A stretch of 54,919 nucleotides of DNA from Candidatus Rokuibacteriota bacterium (GCA_003221615.1 QHSQ01000128.1:1-54919); one strand, 5' to 3'; shown: positions 26,125 through 36,346, counted from the first letter of the stretch. The notes: a model not told the origin generated them from the letters alone. Numbers and translations: made by a program.

Positions 26125-27642
26125 TCACGCACGCCACTGACGGTCGAGCCCGCGGTACTGGATGGCTTCGGCGCAGTGCTCGACGGTCAACCCTTCGGAC
26201 CCGACGAGATCGGCGATCGAGCGGGCGACCTTGAGGACGCGGTCGTGACCACGGGCCGAGAGCCCGAGCTGGGTCATCGCCGCCGCGAGCAATCGCTCGG
26301 CCTCGGCGGAGACCCGGCAGAAGCGTCGCACCTGCCGTGAGCTCATCGCGGCATTGACGCGGATCGCGCTGGCGCGGAAGCGGTCGCGCTGACGCTGGCG
26401 GGCGACATCCACTCGCGCCCGGATCGCCTCGCTGGCCTCGCCCGAGGCCACGCCCTGAACGTCGGCGGGCGGCAGCGCGGGGAGCTCGACGTGCAGGTCG
26501 ATACGGTCGAGGAGCGGGCGCGACAGACGGCCGAGGTACCGAGCCCGCTCCGCGGGCGTGCACAGGCAGGCATCGAGCGAGGGGCATCCGCGACGGCACG
26601 GATTGGCGGCGGCGATCAGCTGGAACCGAGCGGGGAAATCGCTGACGCCGCTGGCGCGGGCGATCGTGACGCGACCGTCCTCGATCGGCTGACGCAACGA
26701 CTCGAGCACGTGCTGGTGGAACTCCGGTAGCTCGTCCAGAAAGAGCACGCCGAGGTGGGCGAGGGTCACCTCGCCCGGGTGCGGCGGGCTTCCCCCACCG
26801 ATGAGGCCGGATACCGAGATCGTATGGTGCGGAGCGCGGAAGGGGCGTCGGCTCATCAGCTCGCCGTGTCGCGGCAACAGGCCGGCGACCGACCAGATGG
26901 TCGACGATTCGATGACCTCATCGCGAGACAGCGGGGGCAGGATCGCGGCCAGTCGTCGCGCCAGCATCGTTTTTCCACCACCTGGTGGGCCGACCAGCAG
27001 CACGTTGTGAGCGCCGGCGGCCGCGATCTCGAGCGCGCGCTTGGCGTGGGCCTGCCCACGAACGTCGGTGAAATCGAGATCGTCCGTGGCGGCCGCGAGC
27101 GCGGGCGGGGCCGGCGTGACCGCCACCTGGACGGCGCCGTTCAGGAAATCGACGGCCTCGCGCAAGGTCGGCGCGGCCAGTACCTTGAGATCGTCGACCG
27201 CGAGCGCCTCTCTATGGTTCGCGAGCGGAACCACGAGCGTGCCGATGCGCAGGCGCCGACAGGTGAGCCCGACGGCGAGCACCCCGCGCACACCCTGGAT
27301 CTGGCCGTTCAGCGCCAGCTCACCCACGACGGCGAATGAGCCGATGCGCCCTTCGACGACGACCCCGGTGGCCGAGAGGATCCCGAGCGCGATCGGGAGA
27401 TCGAACGACGCGCCTTCCTTGCGCAGGTCGGCGGGAGCCAGGTTCACCGTGATTCGCTCGGACGGGAATGCAAAGCCGGCATTTCGGATGGCCGTGCGCA
27501 CTCGCTCGCGGCTCTCGCGTACGGCCGAGTCGGGAAGACCGACCGTGGTGAACATGGGCAACCCGGGACTGACGTCGACTTCCACGCGGACCAGCGCCGC
27601 CTCGACGCCCACGAGCGCAGCGGAGAGGACTCGCGCCAGCAC
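26125..27642 (-). CDS. yifB: YifB/ComM-family Mg-chelatase-like AAA+ ATPase
   Basis: ComM/YifB proteins are AAA+ helicases; ComM promotes branch migration during integration of transforming DNA. The 505 residues show the N-terminal ChlI/Lon-like domain (SAALVGVEAALVRVEVDVSPGLP, VGLPDSAVRESRERVRTAI), Walker A GPPGGGKTM (about 218-226), Walker B VLFLDELPEF, and the four-Cys insertion CRRGCPSLDACLCTP. The start is GTG 27642; the nearby ATG is in another frame. With a T4P machine in the same window, a role in natural transformation is plausible but not shown. Confidence 0.93.
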   Translation of the reverse strand: MLARVLSAALVGVEAALVRVEVDVSPGLPMFTTVGLPDSAVRESRERVRTAIRNAGFAFPSERITVNLAPADLRKEGASFDLPIALGILSATGVVVEGRIGSFAVVGELALNGQIQGVRGVLAVGLTCRRLRIGTLVVPLANHREALAVDDLKVLAAPTLREAVDFLNGAVQVAVTPAPPALAAATDDLDFTDVRGQAHAKRALEIAAAGAHNVLLVGPPGGGKTMLARRLAAILPPLSRDEVIESSTIWSVAGLLPRHGELMSRRPFRAPHHTISVSGLIGGGSPPHPGEVTLAHLGVLFLDELPEFHQHVLESLRQPIEDGRVTIARASGVSDFPARFQLIAAANPCRRGCPSLDACLCTPAERARYLGRLSRPLLDRIDLHVELPALPPADVQGVASGEASEAIRARVDVARQRQRDRFRASAIRVNAAMSSRQVRRFCRVSAEAERLLAAAMTQLGLSARGHDRVLKVARSIADLVGSEGLTVEHCAEAIQYRGLDRQWRA

Positions 27643-27776
27643 CAGGTGATTCTTCGGTCATCCAGACGCCGCGTCAATGTCGCGCCTCCGATACGGTCTC
27701 TGAATCTGAGCCTACGCGTGGCCGTTCGCCCCGAGGTCGCTGCCAGAGCGGGCGGGATTGGTGCTAGAGTCCCGGC

Positions 27777-29150
<1,374 letters not shown>

Positions 29151-29151
29151 T

Positions 29152-29211
29152 CGCCCAGTTACTGGGCGCCCACTGGCTGGGCGTGCCGCACAACCACTGT
29201 GCGACGCGTCG
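29152..29211. promoter_or_regulatory. Palindromes upstream of a sigma-54 promoter (candidate enhancer sites)
   Basis: Three inverted repeats lie in 60 bases directly after the regulator stop: CGCCCAGT-T-ACTGGGCG (29152-29168), CGCACA-ACCAC-TGTGCG (29187-29203) and CGACGCGTCG (29202-29211). Relative to the predicted sigma-54 start near 29318 they are centred at about -158, -123 and -112, the normal range for enhancer-binding-protein sites. The first could instead act as an RNA stem ending the regulator message, though no T-run follows. Confidence 0.5.
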
Positions 29212-29291
29212 GTGCAGCCCGCGAAGCCCCGCGAAACATTCGCCGTCGAGAAACAATGACTTGGCTGAAAATCGCCGTCGCGGATTTCTGG

Positions 29292-29307
29292 TGGCGGCCG
29301 AATTGCT
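29292..29307 (+). promoter_or_regulatory. Sigma-54 promoter upstream of the 47-residue peptide gene
   Basis: TGGCGGCCGAATTGCT has GG (29293-29294) and GC (29305-29306) separated by exactly 10 bases, and keeps TGGC and TTGCT of the consensus. Transcription would start near 29318, about 59 bases before the small gene at 29377. A sigma-54 activator gene ends 141 bases upstream. The remaining bases of the gap 29151-29376 hold palindromes listed separately and the ribosome site GAGGAGGAG. Confidence 0.7.
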
Positions 29308-29376
29308 CCCGCCCTTCCGCGGTTTGTTTTCGGGGCCCTCATGGGGAGAGCCCCTCACCCGTCGAGGAGGAGAGCA

Positions 29377-29520
29377 ATGGCGAAAGTGTGGACCGGGATT
29401 GTCGTGGTGGCTGCGGTCGTCGCGTCGTTCCTGCTGGTCGCGCCCGTGATCGAGTCGGGGACGTCGGGCTCCACGCAGCTCTTCCAGGCGGTCGGTACCG
29501 CTGACGGTGGGGCCGACTAG
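29377..29520 (+). CDS. Small single-pass membrane peptide (47 residues)
   Basis: ATG 29377 has GAGGAGGAG ideally placed upstream and opens a 47-codon frame: MAKVWTG, a hydrophobic helix of about 17-20 residues (VVVAAVVASFLLVAPVI), then a short Ser/Thr/Gly-rich tail ending GTADGGAD. No homologous family is recognised. The sigma-54 promoter, ribosome site and membrane-spanning composition support it as real. It could be a membrane peptide that modulates a partner such as the kinase downstream, but that is speculation. Confidence 0.6.
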   Translation: MAKVWTGIVVVAAVVASFLLVAPVIESGTSGSTQLFQAVGTADGGAD

Positions 29521-29542
29521 TCGTATCTGGATTCGCCGAATC

Positions 29543-30972
29543 ATGAGAGTGAAGGGGGGCGGACTGCCCCCCTTCAGACTCGTCGTCGTTCTGGGCGCGC
29601 TCGCCTTCGTGGGTACGACGGCTTCGCTCCTCCTCATCGGTCCCTCCACGTTCCGATCGGGAACCCGCATCTCGGCCCAGGAATTCGACGGCTCCTTGCC
29701 CTCCGGGACGTACCGGCGGCCGCTGGGCAACGACCCCGAGACGCTCGACCCGGCGCGCATCAGCGACACCTACGGCCGGTCCGTCTCTCAGCAGATCTTC
29801 GACGGCCTCGTGCAGTTCGACCAGACCCTGGTGATCAAGCCGGCGTTGGCCCAGTTCTGGCGCGCCTCGCGTGACGGGCTCACGTGGACGTTCGAGCTGC
29901 GGAGGGGCGTCAAGTTCCACCACGGGCGCGAGGTGACGGCCGACGACGTCGTCTACTCGTTCACGCGCATCCTCGATCCGCGCACGAAGTCGAACGCGAA
30001 CGAGCAGTTCCTGAACATCAGGGGCGCGCGTGAGTTCCGGGAGGGTCGCGCCAAGACGGTCGCGGGCCTCGTGGCCGTCGACCGGCATACGGTGCAGGTC
30101 ACGCTCGGCGAGGCGCATCAGTCCTTCGTCTCCGTGGTCGCGGTCGGGCACGCCAAGATCGTGCCGCGCGACCTGGTCGAAGCGCTGGGCGACGCGTTCG
30201 GGGCTCAGCCGGTCGGGACGGGGCCCTTCAAGTTTCTCCGGTGGGAGCGGGGCAAGGAGATCGTGCTCGGCGCGAACTCCGAGTACTTCGACGGCCCGCC
30301 GCGCCTCGCGCAGCTCGTCTATCGCATCTTTCCCGGGGAGCAGCACGACGCGATGACCGACGAGCTCCAGAAAGGGAACCTCGAGGATGCCCCGGTAGCG
30401 CCGCGCGCCGACCGGCGCGCACTGGCGGCGGATTCGAGCCGCATCTACGTGAAGCGGCCGATGCTCAGCGTGCGCTTCTACGGGTTCAATACGCGCACGA
30501 AGCCCTTCGACGATCGGCGCGTGCGTCAGGCCATCGTCCACGCCATCGACCGCGAGTCGATCATCGAGAGCGTGTTCTTCGGCCAGTACATCTTCGCGCG
30601 CGGGATCCTTCCCCGCGGGATGCTCGGCTTCAATCCGCAGCTCGTCGGGTACCCCTACGATCCGCCCACGGCCCGCGACCTCCTGGCCGCGGCCGGATAT
30701 CCGGGCGGCCGGGGGATGCCGCCCGTCGTCATTTGGTCCGGCGCCAAGCGCGGCGACATCGTCCGCGAGCACGATCAGCGAGCGATCTCAAGCAGCGGAT
30801 CGACCTGTACCGGCGAGCCGAGCAGACGATCCTCGGCGACGCGCCGCTCATCCCGATCTTCCATCACACGTACGAGCGTCTCTTCCAGCCCTACGTCCGG
30901 AGCATCGAGGTGAACGGGCTCGGCGATCCGTACATCCCGTTCCGCAAGATCTGGCTGGAGCGCCGCCGATGA
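29543..30972 (+). pseudogene. Family 5 (oligopeptide-type) extracellular solute-binding protein, disrupted by an internal deletion and frameshift
   Basis: Residues from 29543 read as a normal SBP_bac_5 protein with an N-terminal anchor (LVVVLGALAFVGTTASLLLIG), RRPLGNDPETLDPARISDTYG and TADDVVYSFTRILDP, up to VIWSGAKRGDIVREHDQ at about 30780. From there the frame is lost, and the true C-terminus (DLKQRIDLYRRAEQTILGDAP...PYIPFRKIWLE) continues in another frame to 30972, whose TGA overlaps the kinase ATG. Together the parts are about 475 residues, whereas family members are about 530-560, so some 70-90 residues plus the frame seem missing at 30775-30790. It may be a real pseudogene or an assembly collapse. 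The start is uncertain (GTG 29507 is possible). Confidence 0.78.
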
Positions 30973-32864
30973 GGGTGCGCTCGCTTCGGGCGCAGCTCCT
31001 GCTGGGCACGTTTCTGGTGAGCGTGCTCGTCATGACCGCGGTCATCGTCGTGGTCGACCACCGCCAGCGCGTGGCGATCGTCGAGGAGCTCCAGCGCCGG
31101 GGCGATGCGCTCGCGCGCAACCTGGCGGCGATCTCGCACGCGCCGCTCCTCCTCTACAACTTCAACGCGCTCGAGCAGAACGTCGACCAGGTCGCGACCG
31201 AGGCCGACGTCGTCTACGCGGTGGTGCTCGACTCCGACGGCAAGGTGGCGGCGCATAGCCGGCATCCGGAGCGCGTGGGGATCCTCTTGCGCGGCGCCGC
31301 GCACGAGCGGGCGGCCGCCACGATGGAGCCCCTGACCCAGGAGATGGTCACGAACGCGGGGGTGGCCGTCTACGACTTCGCGGTGCCCGTCATGGTTGAC
31401 GGTCGGAAGTGGGGCACCGTACGGCTCGGTCTCTCCAAGGCCCGCATGGACGCTGAGATACGCAGGACGCGGCTCGAGCTCGGCGCGCTCACCATGGTGA
31501 CCTTGCTGCTCGGCGGCATGGCCGCCGCCCTGGTGGCCCGGCGCATCGCGCGCCCGGTCCAGCAGCTCGCAGAGGGCGCCGCGGCGATCTCGCGCGGCGA
31601 GCTGAACCAACGGATCGAGCCCTCGACCGGGGACGAGATCGGGCGCCTCGCCGCGGCCTTCAACGACATGGCCGCGCAGCTCCTCCAGCAGCGGACGGCA
31701 CTGGAAGAAGCCCACGGCAGCCTCCGGCGACAATTCGAGGAGCTCGCCGATCTCAAGAGCTACACCGACAACATCCTCGGATCGCTCACGAGCGGCATCG
31801 TCACCATCGACCTCGATGGACGCGTGGTCACGCTGAATCCGGCCGCGGAGCTGCTCACCGGATTCTTCCGCGGCGAAGCCGCCGGCCGGTACTGTACCGA
31901 GCTGTTCGCCCACACGCCGGAGATCAGCGACCTCCTGACCGAGACTCTCGCAACGCGCGCGCCGATCGCGAGCGTGCCGCTCAGGCTGCGGCGCCGCAAC
32001 GGCACGACGCTGCCGATCGAGTTCAGCACGGCGCCGCTCAAGGGCGGGGAGGGCAAGGACCTCGGCGTCATCGGCGTGTTCCGCGATGTCACGCTCGTTC
32101 GCCAGCTCGAGAGCGACCTGCGGCGGTCGGATCGGTTGGCCGCGCTCGGCACGCTGGCGGCCGGCCTCGCCCACGAGATCAAGAATCCGCTGACGTCGCT
32201 CCTCACGTTCAGCCGCCATCTGGACCGGAAGTTCGACGACCCGAATTTCCGTGAGCGATTCAGCAGCGTCGTACCGCGCGAGCTGGAACGGATCAACGGC
32301 ATCGTCGAACGGCTGCTCGAGCTGGCGCGCCCGTCCCGGATGAGCTTCACGCTCGTGAGGCTCCCCGAGCTCATCGATCGCGCCCTCGAGCTGTACGTCG
32401 ACCAGTTCGACGACCGGCGCGTCGAGGTCGTGCGCGAGTACGCGCGCGACGTGCCGTCGATCCAGGCGGACAAGGACGCGCTCTACCGCGTGTTCGTCAA
32501 TCTGGTGGCCAACGCGCTCGACGCGATGCCCCGTGGGGGCCGGCTCACCGTGCGCGCCGGATGGGCGGGGACGGGCGACCCGGTGCGAATGGCGCGCTGG
32601 AGGCCGACGAACCGGGTCAAGGTCGAGATCCAGGACACCGGCGTCGGCATCGAGCCATCGGACACCGACCGGATCTTCAATCCCTTCTATACGACGCGGG
32701 ACAGCGGCACCGGGCTCGGCCTGGCGCTCGCCCACAAGATCATCCAGGACCACGGTGGCGCCATCAGCTTCCAGAGCGCGCGCGGCCACGGCACGACGTT
32801 CACCATCGTGTTGCTGCTCGTGCCCGATCCCCCGAGCTCCCCGGCCGACGAGTTGCCGCGATGA
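30969..32864 (+). CDS. Membrane sensor histidine kinase (HAMP-PAS-HisKA-HATPase)
   Basis: This 631-residue kinase has membrane helices at about 9-30 and 172-195 that enclose a periplasmic sensor domain of about 140 residues (Cache-like, VVYAVVLDSDGKVAAHSRHPE), then HAMP (about 195-245), a PAS domain (about 265-385), HisKA with phospho-acceptor His in LAHEIKNPLTS (about 401) and a HATPase domain with N, G1 and G2 boxes. Its ATG overlaps the stop of the solute-binding-protein frame (ATGA), so the two were translated together; the binding protein may have presented ligand to this kinase. The cognate regulator is probably the sigma-54 activator at 27777. Confidence 0.92.
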   Translation: MRVRSLRAQLLLGTFLVSVLVMTAVIVVVDHRQRVAIVEELQRRGDALARNLAAISHAPLLLYNFNALEQNVDQVATEADVVYAVVLDSDGKVAAHSRHPERVGILLRGAAHERAAATMEPLTQEMVTNAGVAVYDFAVPVMVDGRKWGTVRLGLSKARMDAEIRRTRLELGALTMVTLLLGGMAAALVARRIARPVQQLAEGAAAISRGELNQRIEPSTGDEIGRLAAAFNDMAAQLLQQRTALEEAHGSLRRQFEELADLKSYTDNILGSLTSGIVTIDLDGRVVTLNPAAELLTGFFRGEAAGRYCTELFAHTPEISDLLTETLATRAPIASVPLRLRRRNGTTLPIEFSTAPLKGGEGKDLGVIGVFRDVTLVRQLESDLRRSDRLAALGTLAAGLAHEIKNPLTSLLTFSRHLDRKFDDPNFRERFSSVVPRELERINGIVERLLELARPSRMSFTLVRLPELIDRALELYVDQFDDRRVEVVREYARDVPSIQADKDALYRVFVNLVANALDAMPRGGRLTVRAGWAGTGDPVRMARWRPTNRVKVEIQDTGVGIEPSDTDRIFNPFYTTRDSGTGLGLALAHKIIQDHGGAISFQSARGHGTTFTIVLLLVPDPPSSPADELPR

Positions 32865-34003
32865 CGGAGGGAGGCGCGGTGTCCGCCCGCGATCAATCCG
32901 CGCGCCTCGAGCAGGCGCTGGCCGACAACGCAACCCTGCGCCGGAACGCCAGCAGCGTCGCCCACGACTTCAACAACCTGCTCGGGGTCATCACCGGCTA
33001 CACGGAGATGATGCTCAAGCGCCTGCGCGCCGACGATCCGCTGCGCCGGAACGCGGAGGCCATCAAGCGCGCGACCGAGTGGGGCACCGCCCTGGCCCAG
33101 CAGATTCTCTCGGGGAGCCGCCGGGCCGCCCCGGCGCCCGTGCCCGTCGATCTCAACCAGCTCGTGGGGAACGTGACGCGCGTGCTCCAGCCTCTGCTCG
33201 GCGACGCGATCGAGCTGGTGACGCGGCTCAGCCCGAGCCTCGCGAGGGTCAGCGCCAACCCGCACCAGATCGGCCAGGTCATCATGAACCTCGTGGTCAA
33301 CGCGCGCGACGCCATGCCCAGCGGCGGCCGTCTCACCATCGAGACCGGCAACGTCGGCCAGGCCGTGATGCTGGCGGTGGGCGACACCGGATACGGAATG
33401 GACGACGAGACCCGCGCGCGCCTGTTCGAGCCCTATTTTACGACGAAGGAGCCCGGGCGCGGCAGCGGGCTCGGGCTCGCGACGGTGTACGACGTCGTCA
33501 CCCAGTGCGGCGGCCAGATCAGCGTCACGAGCGACGCCGGCGCTGGATCGACGTTCAAGATCTACCTGCCACGGGTTGCCGAGATCGCGGCGGCGGTGCC
33601 TAAGCCGTCTCCGCCCCAGCCGCCCGCCACCCCCGAAGCCAAGACCGTGCTCGTCGTCGAGAACGAGCGCGAGGTGCGGGATCTGATCCGGGAGATTCTC
33701 CATCTCCAGAGCTACGTGGTCCTCGAGGCGGGCGATCGGGACGAGGCGCTGGCCCTCAGCGAGCGGCACACCGGCCGGATCGACCTGATGGTGGTGGACG
33801 TGGGGATCCCGCCGTCGTTCGCCGACGAGTGGGTGATACGCGTACGGGCCTCACGGCCGGAGATCAACGTGCTCTATGTGTCGGGCTATCTCAGCGACAG
33901 CGCGTCGGTCGACGCGCCCAAGCTCGGCCCGCTGCTCCAGAAACCGTTTACGGTCGGAGCCTTCACGAAGGCGATTGGATTGGTGCTGAGCCGGGCGAAG
34001 TAA
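32861..34003 (+). CDS. Hybrid histidine kinase with C-terminal receiver domain
   Basis: This 380-residue protein has no membrane helix. A HisKA-like domain holds the phospho-acceptor His35 in SSVAHDFNNLLGV, the HATPase domain spans about 110-235 (NLVVNARDAMPSGG, DTGYGMDDE, GLGLATVYDVV), and after a Pro linker comes a receiver domain (about 258-375) with Asp in MVVDVGIPP. The receiver acidic pair is VVENE, where most have DD, so metal binding may be weak. The short pattern AHDFNNLL places it in the family of soluble hybrid kinases. It overlaps the preceding kinase by ATGA and may act in relay with it. Confidence 0.9.
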   Translation: MTEGGAVSARDQSARLEQALADNATLRRNASSVAHDFNNLLGVITGYTEMMLKRLRADDPLRRNAEAIKRATEWGTALAQQILSGSRRAAPAPVPVDLNQLVGNVTRVLQPLLGDAIELVTRLSPSLARVSANPHQIGQVIMNLVVNARDAMPSGGRLTIETGNVGQAVMLAVGDTGYGMDDETRARLFEPYFTTKEPGRGSGLGLATVYDVVTQCGGQISVTSDAGAGSTFKIYLPRVAEIAAAVPKPSPPQPPATPEAKTVLVVENEREVRDLIREILHLQSYVVLEAGDRDEALALSERHTGRIDLMVVDVGIPPSFADEWVIRVRASRPEINVLYVSGYLSDSASVDAPKLGPLLQKPFTVGAFTKAIGLVLSRAK

Positions 34004-34012
34004 CGACGGAAT

Positions 34013-35074
34013 TCAGCGGAACCGCGGCATGACCTCGCGGGCGAAGAGCTCCATCGAGCGCCGCACCCTTTCTTGAGGTAGACCGCCGAAGTTCATCCAG
34101 CAGAGCATCTCGCCGACGCCCAGGCGCTGGAATTCCTGGATCCGCGCGGCGACGGTGTCGGGCGAGCCGAAGGCGACGCTCTCCGCGACCAGGTCGTCCC
34201 ACGAAACCTTCGCGAAGCGCTCCTCGAGCGCGCGGAACCCCGGCTGCAGTAGCGGGTGAACGCGGTCGATCCGCTCGGGAACGAGGAAGCGCCGCAGCGA
34301 CTCCTGGTACCACATCTCCGCGTCCTTCGCCTCGGCCAGCGCCTGCGCGTCGGTCGGCGCCACGTAGACGTGGCGCGACACGCCCCAGCGGCCCAGGAGA
34401 CTCGCGACCTCGGCGGCGCTCCGGCCCGCCTTCTCGCACGCCTTCACGTATGTGTCGCGACTTTTCGCGAGCTGCTCGACACCGCCCCGTAGGAGCGAGT
34501 TCAGCATCGGCACGCCGCGGAGGGCTGTCGCCTCGATCGTGTCGGGGCTCGTGCACACGACGTACACCGGGGGGTGAGGCCGCTGGAGCGGCTTCGGGAT
34601 CACGCGGACTTCGGGGATGTTGAAGTGGCGGCCCTCGAACGCGAAGCGCTCCATGGTCCACGCCTTGAGGATGATCGCCAGGCTTTCCTCGAACCGCTCG
34701 CGGTTCTCGATCTGGGGCACGCGATAGCCTTCGAACTCGACCGGGCGGTTGCCGCGGCCGACGCCGACGTCGAGACGCCCTTCGCTCAGGATGTCGACGA
34801 TCGCAAGCTCCTCGGCGAGCCGAACCGGGTCGTGGAACGGAAGGATCGCGGCCGCCAGCCCGATGCGCACCCGTCGTGTCCGCATGGCGGCCGCCGCGGC
34901 CAGCACCGCCGGCGAGACGGACAGGCCGTAGTCGATGAAATGGTGCTCCGTCAGCCAGATGCTGTCGAAGCCGAGCTCCTCGGTCCACGTCATCTGCTCG
35001 ATCTCGTGGCGGACGACGTCCGGGTGAGCGATCGTGGGCGGCGCCTGCAGGAAGTAGTAGGTTCCGAAGCGCAT
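34013..35074 (-). CDS. LLM-class flavin-dependent oxidoreductase
   Basis: This 353-residue protein is of the bacterial-luciferase-like fold, using FMN or F420 for monooxygenation or hydride transfer. It shows the family markers MRFGTYYFLQ, WTEELGFDSIWLTEHHF (about 30-46), LPFHDPVRLAEELAIVDILSEGRLDVGVGRG (about 78-108) and a C-terminal GSPDTVAARIQEFQRLGV. The substrate cannot be told. It is convergent with the hybrid kinase 9 bases away and lies at the downstream end of a minus-strand run with a nuclease-family gene and pncC. Confidence 0.9.
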   Translation of the reverse strand: MRFGTYYFLQAPPTIAHPDVVRHEIEQMTWTEELGFDSIWLTEHHFIDYGLSVSPAVLAAAAAMRTRRVRIGLAAAILPFHDPVRLAEELAIVDILSEGRLDVGVGRGNRPVEFEGYRVPQIENRERFEESLAIILKAWTMERFAFEGRHFNIPEVRVIPKPLQRPHPPVYVVCTSPDTIEATALRGVPMLNSLLRGGVEQLAKSRDTYVKACEKAGRSAAEVASLLGRWGVSRHVYVAPTDAQALAEAKDAEMWYQESLRRFLVPERIDRVHPLLQPGFRALEERFAKVSWDDLVAESVAFGSPDTVAARIQEFQRLGVGEMLCWMNFGGLPQERVRRSMELFAREVMPRFR

Positions 35075-35097
35075 CGGGGCCTCGACTTTACCTCATC

Positions 35098-35123
35098 TAA
35101 CTCTGAAGATTAACTCTGAAGAT
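35098..35123. repeat. Perfect tandem 13-bp direct repeat at the end of the nuclease gene
   Basis: TAACTCTGAAGAT occurs twice in succession (35098-35110 and 35111-35123). The second copy contains the last codons and TAA stop of the minus-strand nuclease-family gene; the first copy lies just after the stop. It looks like a recent slip duplication without coding effect. Confidence 0.9.
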
Positions 35124-35850
35124 CGACCAGCAGCGCGGCGTGGTCGCTGAGACGACGGCTCGGGCGCCCCACCGGCCGGCCCCAGTCGTACCGGACGTCC
35201 CTGAGCCGGTGCCGGAGCTGATCGTTCACGAAGGCCTGATCGAGCCGAAATCCGTTGCCGCCGTTCGGCGAGTACCAGGTGTAGGCGCGCGCCGTCCCCC
35301 GAAGCAGGCGAAACGCGTCGAGCCATCCCGACTGCTCGAGTCCCGACAGCCAGGCGTCTTCTCGCGGTCCGAACACCCGCGTCTCCTCGTCGAGCCCCGG
35401 GCGGCCGGAGTTGGTGTCACCGAGCAGCATCGTGGGCCCGCGCTGCCAGCGGCCGAGCAACGTGAGGACGGCGGCGTAGAAGAGATCCTTCCGTCCGGTC
35501 ACCCGATTCGGGACATGCATCGCACCCAGGGTGAGGGGCTCGGGCGCATCGACCGAGGCGAGGAGGAGCAGACGGCCGGGATCACCGGGGCCGACCCGCA
35601 GGCGCAGTCGGCGCATCGGGAATCGTGTCGCGATGAGCAGGCGATTGGCGCTGGGCAGTGAAGGCTGGGCCGTCGTGCACTGGTACGCCAGGCCAAGCGC
35701 CGCGAGCGAGCGGGCCAGCTCGAGGCTCGGCGGAGTCGCGCGGAATTCGCAGAGGGCGACCGCGTCCGGGGCCCAGCGCTCGATCTGGGCGGCGATCCGC
35801 CCGACGCGGACACCGCCGCCGGCCCGGATGTTCCAGAAGACGATCCGCAT
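35110..35850 (-). CDS. Endonuclease/exonuclease/phosphatase-family protein
   Basis: This 246-residue protein has the residues of the DNase I-like metal phosphoesterase fold: WNIRAGGG (Asn near 7), ALCEFRAT (Glu near 39), MHVPNRV, LLGDTNSGRP (Asp-x-Asn, about 145-148) and LSDHAALLV (Asp-His near 239). The substrate (nucleic acid or a phosphate ester) is undetermined. Start ATG 35850 with GGAG upstream; the frame to 36108 reads through pncC in another frame and is rejected. Confidence 0.85.
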   Translation of the reverse strand: MRIVFWNIRAGGGVRVGRIAAQIERWAPDAVALCEFRATPPSLELARSLAALGLAYQCTTAQPSLPSANRLLIATRFPMRRLRLRVGPGDPGRLLLLASVDAPEPLTLGAMHVPNRVTGRKDLFYAAVLTLLGRWQRGPTMLLGDTNSGRPGLDEETRVFGPREDAWLSGLEQSGWLDAFRLLRGTARAYTWYSPNGGNGFRLDQAFVNDQLRHRLRDVRYDWGRPVGRPSRRLSDHAALLVDLQS

Positions 35851-35860
35851 CCGGTGGCTC

Positions 35861-36346
35861 CTACCGCTTGGCCAGCGACGTCTCCAGGAGCTCGAGCGCT
35901 CGCTTCGCGAAGGCCCACATGTTCTTTTCTCGGTCGCCGTGAGCGGTCTCGAGCGTGATCGCGCGCTCGACGGGACCCGCCACGGCGATACACGCGTGCC
36001 CCGCCGAATCGCCGTAGCGATTGCCGGTCGGTCCGGTGGCACCGGTCTCGGCGAGCCCCCAGGTGGCTCCCAGGAGCTCGCGGATCGTGCGCGCCTTGAG
36101 CAGCGCATACGGCTCGCTGCTCGACCGGATGCCCTTCACGGCCTCGTCCGGAACCCGCAGGAGCCCACGCCGCGCGGCCTGCGTGTAGATCACACCACCG
36201 CCGAGGAAGTACGCCGAGGCACCGGGCACCGAGAGCAGCGCGGCGGAGATCAACCCGCCTGCAGATGACTCGGCCACCGCGATGGTTTCTTTTCGTTCCT
36301 TCAGGGTGGTCGCGAGCGATCGGGCGAGCGCGTCGAGCTCGTTCAT
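35861..36346 (-). CDS. pncC: CinA-family nicotinamide-nucleotide amidohydrolase
   Basis: This 161-residue single-domain CinA protein would deamidate nicotinamide mononucleotide to nicotinic acid mononucleotide in pyridine-nucleotide recycling. Markers are AVAESSAGGLISAALLSVPGAS (about 23-44), GGGVIYTQAARRG and WGLAETGATGPTGNRYG (about 95-111). The N-terminal CinA domain (COG1058) is absent, as in many stand-alone forms. No ribosome site precedes ATG 36346, and a well-spaced promoter (36356-36384) puts the transcript start at about the ATG, so translation may be leaderless. Confidence 0.92.
   Translation of the reverse strand: MNELDALARSLATTLKERKETIAVAESSAGGLISAALLSVPGASAYFLGGGVIYTQAARRGLLRVPDEAVKGIRSSSEPYALLKARTIRELLGATWGLAETGATGPTGNRYGDSAGHACIAVAGPVERAITLETAHGDREKNMWAFAKRALELLETSLAKR

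Noticed and set aside
27320-27661. Alternative ATG-started minus frame at the head of yifB
   Set aside because: It is out of frame with the conserved YifB N-terminus, which begins at GTG 27642.
29507-30913. 468-codon intact solute-binding-protein gene
   Set aside because: The last 40 or so residues are a Ser/Arg-rich off-frame tail; the real C-terminus lies in another frame to 30972.
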